This document shows positions 33,928 through 44,139 of a stretch of 64,000 nt of DNA, in pieces; the first letter of the stretch is position 1, and each line of letters starts with the position of its first letter. The position numbers were made by a program, and so were the translations under genes. Origin of the DNA: Propioniciclava flava (GTDB lineage: Bacteria; Actinomycetota; Actinomycetes; Propionibacteriales; Propionibacteriaceae); the NCBI RefSeq assembly GCF_004126535.1, contig NZ_PPCV01000005.1:62001-126000 (forward strand), written 5' to 3'. The notes below the pieces were generated by a model. That model ran no database searches. It saw nothing but the letters and a program-made list of their open reading frames with translations, and was not told the DNA's origin.

Positions 33928-35439
33928 ATGAGTACGCCTGTTCCGGCCAGTGAGGCCGGCATCGACGCGACCGCGAAGGCCCGCCTGATCGAGACCAACG
34001 GCATCGACATCATTGAGGAATCGGAACGCACAGCGAAACCCCGCGACCTGTTTTGGCCGTGGTTCGCGGCGAACGTCTCCGTGTTCGGCATGAGCTATGC
34101 GGCGTTCGTCTACGGGTTCGGGGTCTCCTTCGGGCAGGCGGTGTTCGTCGCGCTCGTCGGCATCGTCGTCTCCTTCTTGCTGTGCGGCATCATCGCGATC
34201 GCGGGCAAGCGCGGCTCCGTTCCGACCATGGTGTTGTCGCGGGCCGCGTTCGGGGTACAGGGGCAGAAGTTGCCCGGGGTGGTGAGTTGGCTGCTCTCCA
34301 TCGGCTGGGAGACCTTCTTGTCGATCATGGCCGTGATGGCTACGGCAACGGTGTTCTCCGCACTGGGGTGGGCCTCGGGGACGCCGACCAAGGTGATCGC
34401 CACCCTCGGTATTGCAGCCTTGATCGTCGTGGCGTCCGTGCTGGGCTATCACACGATTATGCGGCTGCAGTCGATCCTCACCTGGATCACGGGCGCCATC
34501 ACGGTGGTCTACATGGCGCTCACGCTCCCTCGCGTGAACTGGTCCGCGGTGGCGGGCATCCCTGCGGGTGACATCGGCTCGGTGATCGGGGCGCTCACCA
34601 TGGTGATGACTGGCTTTGGCCTGGGTTGGATCAACATCGCCGCTGACTGGTCGCGCTACCAGCGCCGCGACGCCTCTAACGCTCAGATCGTGTTGTGGAA
34701 CACCCTTGGTGGTTCCGTCGCGCCAGTCATCCTTGTCGTCTATGGGCTCCTGCTGGCGGGCTCAGATCCGGCCCTGGTGGCGGGCATCACCGGGGATCCG
34801 ATCGGCACCCTGGCGAGCATCCTTCCCTTGTGGGTGCTGATCCCGTTTTGGTTGACGGCTGTCCTCGCGCTGGTCTCGGGGGCCGTCTTGGGGATCTACT
34901 CCTCGGGGCTCACTCTGCTGAGCCTCGGCATCGCCATCCCGCGCCCGGCAGCCGCCGCCGTCGATGGGGTCATCCTCACGGCCGGGACGATCTTCGTCGT
35001 GTTCTTCGCTCAGGACTTCCTGGGTCCGTTCCAGAGTTTCCTGCTGATCCTGGGCGTGCCGATGGCCGCTTGGGCAGGCATCCTGATCGCCGACATCACT
35101 TCACGCCAACGCCCCTATGACGAGGCCGCGCTGTTCGATGCGGCCGGCCGGTACGGGGCCATCGACTGGGTGTCGGTGGGCACGCTCATCGGCGCCACCG
35201 TGCTGGGGTGGGGGTTGGTGATCAACCAGTTTGCCGGTGACGCGGCGTGGGCCAACTGGCAGGGCTACCTGCTGGAGCCGCTGGGGCTGGGGACTCGCAC
35301 CGTGGTGGACGGCGTGGAGCAGTGGCAGGGCACCTGGCCGGGAGCCAACCTGGGCGTCCTGCTCGCCTTGGTCCTCGGCTTCGTGGTGACCTGGGTGGGA
35401 CGCCGCAGGACCATCGCCCGGCAAGAGGGCCGCGCATGA
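33928..35439 (+). CDS. NCS1 family purine/cytosine permease-like transporter
   Basis: This 503-residue transporter has about 12 helices and the NCS1 pattern: an N-terminal IEESERTAKPRDLFWPWFAANVS-type stretch, SRAAFGVQGQKLPG, GFGLGWINIAADWSRYQRR near residue 230 and PMAAWAGILIAD later. The family takes up nucleobases, allantoin, hydantoins or vitamins by H+ or Na+ symport. It starts 10 bp after the kdpE fragment and overlaps the next gene by ATGA. The substrate could be a pyrimidine or related amide, given the cysteine hydrolase partner. Confidence 0.88.
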   Translation: MSTPVPASEAGIDATAKARLIETNGIDIIEESERTAKPRDLFWPWFAANVSVFGMSYAAFVYGFGVSFGQAVFVALVGIVVSFLLCGIIAIAGKRGSVPTMVLSRAAFGVQGQKLPGVVSWLLSIGWETFLSIMAVMATATVFSALGWASGTPTKVIATLGIAALIVVASVLGYHTIMRLQSILTWITGAITVVYMALTLPRVNWSAVAGIPAGDIGSVIGALTMVMTGFGLGWINIAADWSRYQRRDASNAQIVLWNTLGGSVAPVILVVYGLLLAGSDPALVAGITGDPIGTLASILPLWVLIPFWLTAVLALVSGAVLGIYSSGLTLLSLGIAIPRPAAAAVDGVILTAGTIFVVFFAQDFLGPFQSFLLILGVPMAAWAGILIADITSRQRPYDEAALFDAAGRYGAIDWVSVGTLIGATVLGWGLVINQFAGDAAWANWQGYLLEPLGLGTRTVVDGVEQWQGTWPGANLGVLLALVLGFVVTWVGRRRTIARQEGRA

Positions 35440-35990
35440 GCGAGCCTTGGCTGGTCGTCATTGACGCCCAGCGCATCTTTGCCGACCCGAGCAGCGCCTG
35501 GGCCTCCCCGCAGTGGCCGGACGCCGCGCAGAGGATCGCCTCATTGCTCCCCGCCTTCGCGGGACGCACGATCGTGACGCGCTGGATTCCACCGCGCCCC
35601 ACGCAGCGAGAGGGCTCGTGGGCCGCCTACATGGCGGCGTGGCCGTTCGCCGATCGTGACCCCGATGATCCGATGTTCGACCTCGTCGAAGCGGTCCGGC
35701 CCGCCGTGACGGCGGGGGCCTTCGTGGTGGACGCCCCCACGTTCGGCAAATGGGAAGCCATCGCTGCAGTGACAGGCCCCGCCCCCACGCTCGTCGTGGC
35801 CGGGGTGGCGACCGATTGCTGCGTCATCTCCACGGTGCTCCCGGCCGCCGACGCGGGCGCGACGATCACCGTGGTGGCGGACGCGTGCGCTGGCTCCAGC
35901 GCGGAACACCACGCTGCAGCCGTGACGGTCATGGGCCTCTACCCTCCCCAGGTGCTCGTCTCCTCCTCGGCGGAGGCGTTGACGCGCTAA
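35436..35990 (+). CDS. Isochorismatase-like cysteine hydrolase
   Basis: This 184-residue hydrolase has the catalytic triad of the isochorismatase/nicotinamidase fold: Asp in VVIDAQRIF (residue 10), Lys in TFGKWEA (near residue 107) and Cys in GVATDCCVISTV (near residue 130), with a cis-peptide type GVATD before it. Members split amides such as nicotinamide, ureidoacrylate, N-carbamoyl compounds or carbamate-like products. Coupling to the NCS1 permease suggests uptake and cleavage of one nitrogen compound (inference). Confidence 0.88.
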   Translation: MSEPWLVVIDAQRIFADPSSAWASPQWPDAAQRIASLLPAFAGRTIVTRWIPPRPTQREGSWAAYMAAWPFADRDPDDPMFDLVEAVRPAVTAGAFVVDAPTFGKWEAIAAVTGPAPTLVVAGVATDCCVISTVLPAADAGATITVVADACAGSSAEHHAAAVTVMGLYPPQVLVSSSAEALTR

Positions 35991-36005
35991 GCACCACCCG
36001 AAATT

Positions 36006-36050
36006 CCTTGTCGCAACACAGAGGTGTTCCGGCAAGGCGTGTTTATTTCA
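36006..36050 (+). terminator. Terminator of the permease-hydrolase operon
   Basis: A stem of CCTTG/CAAGG and, inside it, AACAC/GTGTT around AGAG is followed by CGTGTTTATTT, a T-rich tract that is rare in this window. It starts 16 bp after the stop. Confidence 0.75.
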
Positions 36051-36075
36051 CGGGTGGGCGTGATGATGAAACAAA

Positions 36076-36212
36076 GAGTCACGCAGGGGAGTCGAGGTGT
36101 GGCTCCCTGAGTCGGCGCGCCGACATGGGAACGTGATTCGATCCACTGTCGATCGTGGGTTAATGTGGTTGCTGTCATGACTCGTCCGCTGGGACCGGGC
36201 GAAACAGCAATC
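36076..36212 (+). promoter_or_regulatory. Folded leader before the glycosyltransferase locus
   Basis: GAGTCACG (36076-36083) pairs with CGTGATTC (36132-36139) around two hairpins: CAGGGGAG/CTCCCTG (36084-36109, one bulged G) and the palindrome GTCGGCGCGCCGAC (36111-36124). The result is a compact three-way junction. A second element follows: GGTTGCTGT (36167-36175) pairs with ACAGCAATC (36204-36212) around GTCC-GCTG-GGAC. The ORF start is 20 nt further on. It may be a cis-acting RNA; I could not match it to a known class. Confidence 0.45.
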
Positions 36213-36232
36213 GATATAGGTGATGTGCCCTG

Positions 36233-36859
36233 ATGAATACCACCCCCCTCACGCTCGCCCCTCACGCGCGCCCCCTCCGCAGGCTTCCCCGCTCCGGCAT
36301 TCCTGCCGGGACGGTCCTCAATCTTGGGGCGGCCTTGGTCGTCGCGTGGCTGCTGCCACTCGCGGCCGTCGGACGCCTCCCGATCAGCGTGAGCGACCTG
36401 GGCTGGCTGAGCGGAGCAGGGGCCGTGAGCCTCGCCCTCCTGTTTAGTCGATGGTTCCAGCCACACATCGACGACCGGGATCTCGACGTCATCCTCACGG
36501 TCCTCGTGGGGGTTGCAGGCCTGTGGCTGGTGGGCACGCGCGGCATCGATCTTCGAGGAGCCCACCTGATCGGGGGCCTCCTGCTGTCTGCTGGGTGGCT
36601 GTTTGCGACCATGGGGACGCGGGCGACAATGAGGTTGTGGCCAGCGGCCTGGTGGGTGGTCGCCTGCCTGGTGCCGGGTCTGGAATCGGTGGCGATCGCA
36701 GGGGTAGGCGCACTCAGTGGCCTGGTCATCGCGGTATTGCTTCTGATTCGGCGGGGTTGGGCCACTCCTGGGCAGTTGGTGCCAGCTGCCCGGACGCGCC
36801 GACTCATGGGTCTGGTCTATCTGGTTCTTGTCGTCGGAATCGCCCGGGTCCTCGCGTGA
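36233..36859 (+). CDS. Multi-pass membrane protein, unknown
   Basis: This 208-residue protein has five or six hydrophobic helices after a basic N-terminus (PHARPLRRLPRSG). No catalytic motif is recognised; WFQPHIDDRDLD between helices 2 and 3 is a polar loop that could be functional. It overlaps the glycosyltransferase gene by GTGA, so it is coupled to it and probably acts in the same glycan process, for example as an assembly or export partner. A weak AGGTGA site precedes the ATG. Confidence 0.7.
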   Translation: MNTTPLTLAPHARPLRRLPRSGIPAGTVLNLGAALVVAWLLPLAAVGRLPISVSDLGWLSGAGAVSLALLFSRWFQPHIDDRDLDVILTVLVGVAGLWLVGTRGIDLRGAHLIGGLLLSAGWLFATMGTRATMRLWPAAWWVVACLVPGLESVAIAGVGALSGLVIAVLLLIRRGWATPGQLVPAARTRRLMGLVYLVLVVGIARVLA

Positions 36860-38361
36860 ATCGGGCACCCAGGCCCAGGAACGACATCGTGACGCGCGAC
36901 GAGGTTGTGGTGCCCGCATTGCCTCGCAGCGCAGCGGCCCTGGATGCCTGCGCCCGCGCCGACGTGGCAGCCAACGGTCTGGCCGAGTCTGCGCCGACCT
37001 TGTCCGCCAAGCGGGTGACGAGCCGAGGGCAGCGGATCATCCTCGTCGCGGCGCTGGGGGTTGTCCTGGCTGTGGCGGTGATCGCCCCGCTGGGGACGAT
37101 CACCGCGCTGATCGGCCTGGTCACCTTCATCTACCTGGCCGCCCTGATCTACCGTGGCCTCTTGTTTTACCAGGGAATGCGTGGCGGGCGCGTCATCCGG
37201 GTCAGTGACGAGCAGGCCCATTCGCTCAGCGATGAAGAGTTGCCCGTCTATACGGTGCTCATTCCCGTCCTTCACGAGCCTTTGATCGAGACGTTGGTGG
37301 GGAATCTTCAGCGCCTGGATTATCCGGTCGACAAGTTGGATATTCGGCTGCTTATCGAGGCTGACGACGAGGTGACATGGTCAGCGCTGGAGAAGCTCGA
37401 CCTGGACGCATGTTTCACCGTCGTCGCTATTGCCCCTCGTCAGCCCCGCACCAAACCGAAGGCGTGCAACGTCGGCCTGCTGGATTCGCGGGGCGATCTG
37501 GTCACGATCTACGACGCTGAGGATCGCCCCGAACCTTTGCAGTTGCGCAGGGCCGCCTACGCCCTGCTGCATGCCGACCCTCAGGTGGCCTGCATCCAGG
37601 CGCAACTGTCGTTCTACAACTCGCGGCAGAATCTGCTGACGCGCTGGTTTGCGCTCGACTATGGCGCCTGGTTCCACTATCTGCTGCCCGGGCTCGAAGC
37701 GCTCAAGTCGCCGATCCCGCTGGGGGGAACCAGCAACCACTTTCGGGCCGAGGTGCTGTACCGGATCGGGGCGTGGGATCCGTGGAACGTCACCGAGGAC
37801 GCCGACCTGGGTTTGCGGCTCCATCGCCTCGGGTATCAGGTGGAGGTGCTGGAGTCGGTCACGCTGGAGGAGGCCAACTCCGATGGGATCAACTGGATCC
37901 GACAGCGTTCGCGCTGGTACAAGGGCTACCTTCAGACGTTGTTGGTCCATCTCCGCAGGGGAGGCCCGGTCGCCCAGCGTGGGGATCTCGCCACCTGGGC
38001 GGGGCTGCTGCTGTTCGTCGGAGGAACGCCGCTTCTCGCGGCACTGAACGGGTTCCAATGGTGCTTGACGCTCGCGTGGGCGCTGACGCGTAGCGATCTC
38101 ATCGCAGGCTGGTTTCCCCCGGGGGTCTACTACGTCGCCATGATCAGTGCCGTCTTGGGTAACGGACTGGTCATCTACTTCAATGTGCTCACCGCACGCG
38201 CCATGGGCCGTCCCGACCTCGTGTGGGCGGCCGTGCTGAGCCCCGGCTACTGGTTCCTCATGTGGCTGGCGGCCTTGAAAGCGGCGGCGCAACTGGTCTT
38301 CAACCCCTCCTACTGGGAAAAAACCACGCACGGACTCGATGAGGGGGGCCAGCATGAGTGA
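36856..38361 (+). CDS. Processive glycosyltransferase, GT2 (cellulose-synthase-like)
   Basis: This 501-residue membrane enzyme has an N-terminal helix pair (about residues 55-100), a GT-A catalytic domain with the D,D,D,QxxRW pattern (IEADDE, YDAEDRPEP, TEDADLGLRL, QRSRWYKG) and three or four C-terminal helices. It uses a nucleotide sugar to extend a polysaccharide or glycolipid across the membrane. The GTG at 36856 overlaps the upstream stop; another GTG at 36889 is possible. Its end overlaps the next gene by 8 bp. Confidence 0.9.
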   Translation: MNRAPRPRNDIVTRDEVVVPALPRSAAALDACARADVAANGLAESAPTLSAKRVTSRGQRIILVAALGVVLAVAVIAPLGTITALIGLVTFIYLAALIYRGLLFYQGMRGGRVIRVSDEQAHSLSDEELPVYTVLIPVLHEPLIETLVGNLQRLDYPVDKLDIRLLIEADDEVTWSALEKLDLDACFTVVAIAPRQPRTKPKACNVGLLDSRGDLVTIYDAEDRPEPLQLRRAAYALLHADPQVACIQAQLSFYNSRQNLLTRWFALDYGAWFHYLLPGLEALKSPIPLGGTSNHFRAEVLYRIGAWDPWNVTEDADLGLRLHRLGYQVEVLESVTLEEANSDGINWIRQRSRWYKGYLQTLLVHLRRGGPVAQRGDLATWAGLLLFVGGTPLLAALNGFQWCLTLAWALTRSDLIAGWFPPGVYYVAMISAVLGNGLVIYFNVLTARAMGRPDLVWAAVLSPGYWFLMWLAALKAAAQLVFNPSYWEKTTHGLDEGGQHE

Positions 38362-39907
38362 GGGGGCAACCTCGACGCGACGACGGGGGGAACCATGGGT
38401 CTGGTTCGTCGTGTGCTCGATCGTTTACGGCGGCATCGGCTGGTGGCTGTTGTCGCGCGATCTGATCTTTCCCGATGCGATGTCGCGCGTCGCCAACGCC
38501 TACTACGTGCTGTTCTCCCGGGATCCGCACCTGGCGGCGATCGGCTTCGTCTGGAACCCGCTGCCGTCGCTGGCGACGCTCCCGCTGCTGGTGTTCTCGC
38601 CGTGGTTCCCCGCGCTGGCCAGCCTTGGAGCGGCAGGGACCATCGTGTCGGCGCTGTGCGGGGGCGGCTGCGTCGCGGTGATGGCGGTGATGCTGCGCGA
38701 CCTAGGGGTCACCTCCGCCTGGACGCGTAACGTGCTGACCGGCCTCTTCGCGATCCAGGCGTTGGTGGTGCTGTCGTCTGCGGTGGGGGCCAGCGAGGCG
38801 ATGCTCATGCTCACGTGTTCCTATACCGCCTTGTTCCTACTGCGCTGGTTGCAGCAGCGCGATCCGTGGTTCTTGGTGCATGTGGGCACAGGGCTGGGGT
38901 TGGCCTACCTCACCCGCTACGAGGCCGGGGCGTCTGCCGTCGCTGTGGTGCTGCTCGTCTTCGTGGTCGGCGTCGTCCGAGCCCCGCGGCAGCGGTGGGC
39001 ATACGGGGTCAATGACGCCGCGTTAGCGGGGCTTCCCTTCGCCGCGGCAGCGCTCGGCTGGGCGGTGACGTCCAAGGTGATCGTGGGCACGTGGTTCGCC
39101 ACGTTCACCTCCCAATACGGCAACTCTGCGCAGGTGACGTCAGGCCAGGCCTCCATCGAATCGGTGACCGGATCGGGCCTGGATCATCGACTCCTCTACC
39201 TGGCAGAGCAACTGGTCCACGTAGCACCCCTTGCCGTGCCGCTGACGTTGGTCACCTTGGCCATCGCGCTGGTGCGCCGCGACACGGCCCCGCTGGCGGG
39301 GGTGGCCGTCTTCGGAGCGGTCCTCGCCTTTGACGATCTGACTTTTGCCTTGGGTTCGTCGTTTGGGTGGATTCGTCTCCAGATGGCCGCCATTCCCCTG
39401 GGGCTCTTGGCGATGGGATACCTGATCGGGGTAGCGCGGCGCCGATGGTGGGCGGTGCTTCTGGTGGTTGCGCTGGCGGCCACGACCCCGCTGGGGTGGC
39501 AGGCCGAGGCCACTCCTCGTTGGGGGCGGGAGGAAGCGTTGGCCCGCGAAGTGGCGCAGGCAGGCCAGTACGCCATGCAACGCAGGGTTGCAGCCGATCT
39601 CGATGCGCTGAGCCCCACAGACGGCTCGATCATCACCGACGTCGCCTACTCGTTTCCAGTCTTCCTCGCCAGCAGTCACCCCCACAGCTACGTCGTTACG
39701 ACCGATCGCGACTTTGCCGCAGCGCTGGCTGACCCGCACGCGGCCGGGGTGACCTATGCGCTCTTGGCGTCGCCCCAGAACGCACCCTCGGACGCGGTCG
39801 AGCAGGCGTATCCGGGCTTGTTCGAGAATGGCGGCGGCGTCGCCACGCTGGCGGGGCAGTGGCAGGACGCTCGCGGCACGACGTGGCGGCTCTACCGGTT
39901 CACCTAG
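38354..39907 (+). CDS. GT-C-like membrane protein (predicted glycosyltransferase)
   Basis: This 517-residue protein has about ten to eleven helices. The first periplasmic loop carries FPDAMSRVANAY, an acidic motif where GT-C enzymes hold their catalytic Asp, and the C-terminus is a soluble domain of about 120 residues. This resembles lipid-linked-sugar transferases of the ArnT/PMT fold, but sequence similarity is weak. The ATG at 38354 follows GAGGGGGG and overlaps the GT2 gene. The two probably act on the same surface glycan. Confidence 0.7.
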   Translation: MSEGATSTRRRGEPWVWFVVCSIVYGGIGWWLLSRDLIFPDAMSRVANAYYVLFSRDPHLAAIGFVWNPLPSLATLPLLVFSPWFPALASLGAAGTIVSALCGGGCVAVMAVMLRDLGVTSAWTRNVLTGLFAIQALVVLSSAVGASEAMLMLTCSYTALFLLRWLQQRDPWFLVHVGTGLGLAYLTRYEAGASAVAVVLLVFVVGVVRAPRQRWAYGVNDAALAGLPFAAAALGWAVTSKVIVGTWFATFTSQYGNSAQVTSGQASIESVTGSGLDHRLLYLAEQLVHVAPLAVPLTLVTLAIALVRRDTAPLAGVAVFGAVLAFDDLTFALGSSFGWIRLQMAAIPLGLLAMGYLIGVARRRWWAVLLVVALAATTPLGWQAEATPRWGREEALAREVAQAGQYAMQRRVAADLDALSPTDGSIITDVAYSFPVFLASSHPHSYVVTTDRDFAAALADPHAAGVTYALLASPQNAPSDAVEQAYPGLFENGGGVATLAGQWQDARGTTWRLYRFT

Positions 39908-41654
39908 GCGAGGAAAGGTCGGGCAGGTCAGCCAGGATGGCGTCGCGCACCTGCTTGCGCAGCACCTTGCCCAGCATGGAGGTCGGTAGTTCCTTCACCA
40001 CGAAGACCCGACGCGGCACCTTGTAGGCGGCGAGACGTTCCCGGGCGGCGGCACGGACGGCGTCCGGGTCGAGGGTCACTCCCGGTGCAGCCACGACGGC
40101 CGCGACGACCTCTTCGCCCGAATGCGAGGATGGGAGCCCGACGACGGCGGCATCGGCGATCCCGTCTTCGGCGCGCAGGGCCTGCTCCACTTCGGTGGGG
40201 GAGACGTTGAAGCCCCCGGTGATGATGAGTTCTTTGAGCCGGTCCACGATCGTGGTGAAGCCGTCCGCATCGACGGTGACCAGGTCGCCTGTCCGCAGCC
40301 AGCCCCCCTCCAGCAGGCTGGCCGCCGTGTCGTCGGGATTGTGCCAGTAGCCGCTGAAGACCTGGGGGCCGTGCAGCAGCAGTTCGCCGATCTCGCCTTG
40401 GGCGACTTCGCGGGTGGGGTCCTCGGGGTCGACGACCTTCATCAGCGTGCTCGGGAACGGGACGCCGACCGTGCCGGTGCGGCGCGTGGGCCAAAACGGG
40501 TTCCCCAGGGCGACAGGCGAGCATTCAGTCAGGCCGTACCCTTCCACCAGGAGACCGCCGGAGACGGACTCCCACAAGGTGACGACCTCATCGGTGAGCG
40601 CCATCGCCCCGGAGATGCAAAAGCGAGCCGACCGCAGCGAGATGCCACGCTCTTGAGCGCGTTGCGCAGTGCGCTGATAGATCGGCGGAACCGCGCAGTA
40701 CACGGTGGGCGGACGCTTCGTCGCGACATCCAAAATCATGTCGATGTCGACGTTGGGGAACAGCACGATACGGGCACGTTTGAGCACACCGAAGGTGAGG
40801 TACAGCGTCATCCCGAACGCATGGAACATGGGCAAAACCGCGTAGATGACCTCCTTGCCGTCCTCGGCGTCCTTCATCCAGGCAGCCCCCTGGAGGGCGT
40901 TGGCAAACAGGTTGCGGTGGCTGAGCATCGCACCCTTCACGCTGCCGGTGGTGCCGGAGGTGTATTGGATGACCGCCAGATCCTCGGATGCGGGTGAGGG
41001 ATGGTCTTCGGCGAGGCGAGGCCCCTTCAAGACGTCACGCCAGGCATCCGCTCCGGGCATGGGCTGGTGAAGCTTGTCGCGGGTGGCGCGCAGGGAAGGA
41101 AGGGGGAGGTTCAGCGCGAGACGCTTCACCGTCGGGAAGGCGTCGAGGAGGTTGACCGCGATGAGGTGCTTCAGGCCAGCATCGGCGATCTTCGGCGCGG
41201 CGACGTCCCAGGCGATCGCGACGGTGGCGCCATGATCGGCGAACATGGCGCCCAGTTCGCTGGCCGTGTAGAGCGGATTGTGTTCGACGACGACCGCGCC
41301 GATCCGCAGTACCGCATAGAAGGCGATCACGTGCTGGGGTGAGTTTGGCAGCAGGAGCGCGACGCGGTCTCCGGGCCGGACGCCGTAGCGGTGGCGCAGT
41401 GCCTGCGCCAGCCGCGAGACCTGATCGTCGAGGGAGCGCCAACTCGTCGTGGCTCCAAAGAACTCCAGCGCGACCTCGTCGCCGCCCGCCGCGGTCGCGC
41501 GGGCCAGCAGGGCGCCCAGGGGTTCGTCGGGTACCTCGATGGTCGCCGGGACGCCGGGTTGGTACTGGGCGACCCAGGCGGGCGCGGGCTCGGACGGGCT
41601 AGTCACAGAAGAGGTCACCGGGTCATTATCGTCGGTGGCCGTCTCGATGACCAT
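39900..41654 (-). CDS. Long-chain fatty-acid-CoA ligase (AMP-binding)
   Basis: This 584-residue adenylate-forming enzyme has the AMP-binding P-loop IQYTSGTTGSVKGAMLSH, the A5 motif VEGYGLTECSP, the GWLRTGDLV core and the C-terminal catalytic Lys context TSMLGKVLRKQ. It activates fatty acids to acyl-CoA through an acyl-adenylate. It converges with the GT-C gene, overlapping by 8 bp. The ATG lacks a strong ribosome site, and the first 25 residues are not conserved. Confidence 0.9.
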   Translation of the reverse strand: MVIETATDDNDPVTSSVTSPSEPAPAWVAQYQPGVPATIEVPDEPLGALLARATAAGGDEVALEFFGATTSWRSLDDQVSRLAQALRHRYGVRPGDRVALLLPNSPQHVIAFYAVLRIGAVVVEHNPLYTASELGAMFADHGATVAIAWDVAAPKIADAGLKHLIAVNLLDAFPTVKRLALNLPLPSLRATRDKLHQPMPGADAWRDVLKGPRLAEDHPSPASEDLAVIQYTSGTTGSVKGAMLSHRNLFANALQGAAWMKDAEDGKEVIYAVLPMFHAFGMTLYLTFGVLKRARIVLFPNVDIDMILDVATKRPPTVYCAVPPIYQRTAQRAQERGISLRSARFCISGAMALTDEVVTLWESVSGGLLVEGYGLTECSPVALGNPFWPTRRTGTVGVPFPSTLMKVVDPEDPTREVAQGEIGELLLHGPQVFSGYWHNPDDTAASLLEGGWLRTGDLVTVDADGFTTIVDRLKELIITGGFNVSPTEVEQALRAEDGIADAAVVGLPSSHSGEEVVAAVVAAPGVTLDPDAVRAAARERLAAYKVPRRVFVVKELPTSMLGKVLRKQVRDAILADLPDLSSPR

Positions 41655-41666
41655 TGGACAAGGCCC

Positions 41667-41897
41667 TTAGAGGTCGTCGTCCCCGCCGGTGTCAGGCAGC
41701 GTGGTGGGCCGGTTGGCTTCCGCGGCCTCATCGCCGGGGCGACGGCGCAGTGGGCTGTGCTCCGGGTCGGACGGCCCTTGCGTCTCGGACACATTCTCCG
41801 CCGAGTCGTGGGCGCGGACGCCGTAGTGGCCGGCGGCGGCCCCCGTGAGATTGCCGATCAGGTCGGCCCAGGGTCCACTGTTGCTGTCGCTTGTCAT
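41667..41897 (-). CDS. 76-residue acidic hydrophilic protein
   Basis: The frame begins 5 nt after an excellent AGGAGG and encodes MTSDSNSGPWADLIGNLTG..., then a polar, disordered-looking stretch rich in Asp, Glu, Pro and Arg that ends in DTGGDDDL. No family is recognised. It lies 12 bp before the acyl-CoA ligase gene on the same strand and so may be cotranscribed with it, and it is divergent from guaA. The ribosome site and the short conserved-looking head are the evidence that it is a gene. Confidence 0.6.
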   Translation of the reverse strand: MTSDSNSGPWADLIGNLTGAAAGHYGVRAHDSAENVSETQGPSDPEHSPLRRRPGDEAAEANRPTTLPDTGGDDDL

Positions 41898-41951
41898 GCG
41901 ATCCTCCTTCTTGCTCATTGTTCCGCGTCGGAAGCCAACCGTGGCCGCCGT

Positions 41952-41957
41952 TAGACT
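41952..41957 (+). promoter_or_regulatory. -10 box of a leaderless guaA transcript
   Basis: TAGACT lies 6 nt before the guaA ATG with no ribosome site between. Confidence 0.6.
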
Positions 41958-41963
41958 TCGGGC

Positions 41964-43535
<1,572 letters not shown>

Positions 43536-43561
43536 GTCCCCGCAGCCTGAGCTGAGGGAAA

Positions 43562-43608
43562 CTCGCGCCACGTGTGACCGCTGCTGGAGCGATCTCACGT
43601 GGCGCGAG
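43562..43608. terminator. Terminator between guaA and the PspC gene
   Basis: A perfect 13-bp stem (CTCGCGCCACGTG / CACGTGGCGCGAG) with a 21-nt loop lies between convergent genes and can act on both. Confidence 0.65.
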
Positions 43609-43693
43609 GCTGCCGTGTCGTGCGGCAGCGTGTCGGGCTCGAAGCGGGCGGCGCAGAAGGGAAGCCCACCTCCGAGGGGCCGCCGTGGGCCGC

Positions 43694-43936
43694 TTAGTTC
43701 GCCCCGCCGTTGCCGGAGAACTGGCGCTTGAGGCTTTCCAGGCCCGTGGGGCCGTTGTCGCTGGGCAGGAACAGCCACAAGGCCAGGTAGATCACCCACC
43801 CGACCTGAGTGAAGAGCAGCAAGACGAAGACAACGCGGATGAGGTTGGCGTCGAGGCCAAACTGGCGCGCGAGGCCGCCGCAAACGCCCGCGACCACCTT
43901 GTCGGTGCTGCTGCGTCGTAGGTTGAGGTCAGACAT
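43694..43936 (-). CDS. PspC domain protein
   Basis: This 80-residue PspC-type membrane protein starts MSDLNLRRSSTDKVVAGVCGGLAR and has one amphipathic and one hydrophobic helix (VVFVLLLFTQVGWVIYLALWLFL). PspC proteins sense envelope stress. The ATG follows AAAGGAA. It is last of three genes read away from the divergent histidine kinase, whose own N-terminus is also PspC-like. Confidence 0.88.
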   Translation of the reverse strand: MSDLNLRRSSTDKVVAGVCGGLARQFGLDANLIRVVFVLLLFTQVGWVIYLALWLFLPSDNGPTGLESLKRQFSGNGGAN

Positions 43937-43959
43937 GTCGGTTCCTTTCGTGGGGTACT

Positions 43960-44139
43960 TCAAATCCGGTGACGGGAGGCGAGGAGGCCCAGCACGCCGA
44001 TGGCGACCAGGCACAGCGGTACGGCGAGGCCGACGCTGGCCCACGACACCGTCCCCCAGGCGGCCCAGAGGCCCAGGGCGGCGAGCAGCAGGCTCAACAG
44101 CCCGATGACCAGGGCAACAACGTCGGCGCGTGGCTTCAT
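43960..44139 (-). CDS. 59-residue two-helix membrane protein
   Basis: This small protein has two hydrophobic helices (VALVIGLLSLLLAALGLW and ASVGLAVPLCLVAIGVLGLL) and a basic end (ASRHRI). Its ATG overlaps the stop of the PspC gene upstream (ATGA), so the pair is coupled. No family is recognised. It is probably part of the envelope-stress locus. Confidence 0.65.
   Translation of the reverse strand: MKPRADVVALVIGLLSLLLAALGLWAAWGTVSWASVGLAVPLCLVAIGVLGLLASRHRI

Noticed and set aside
36076-36139. A TPP or c-di-GMP (GEMM) riboswitch in the glycosyltransferase leader
   Set aside because: Some short pieces look similar (a CTGAG followed by GGAACGTGAT, and TCACGCA), but the conserved cores of both classes are missing, and the downstream genes do not fit thiamine.
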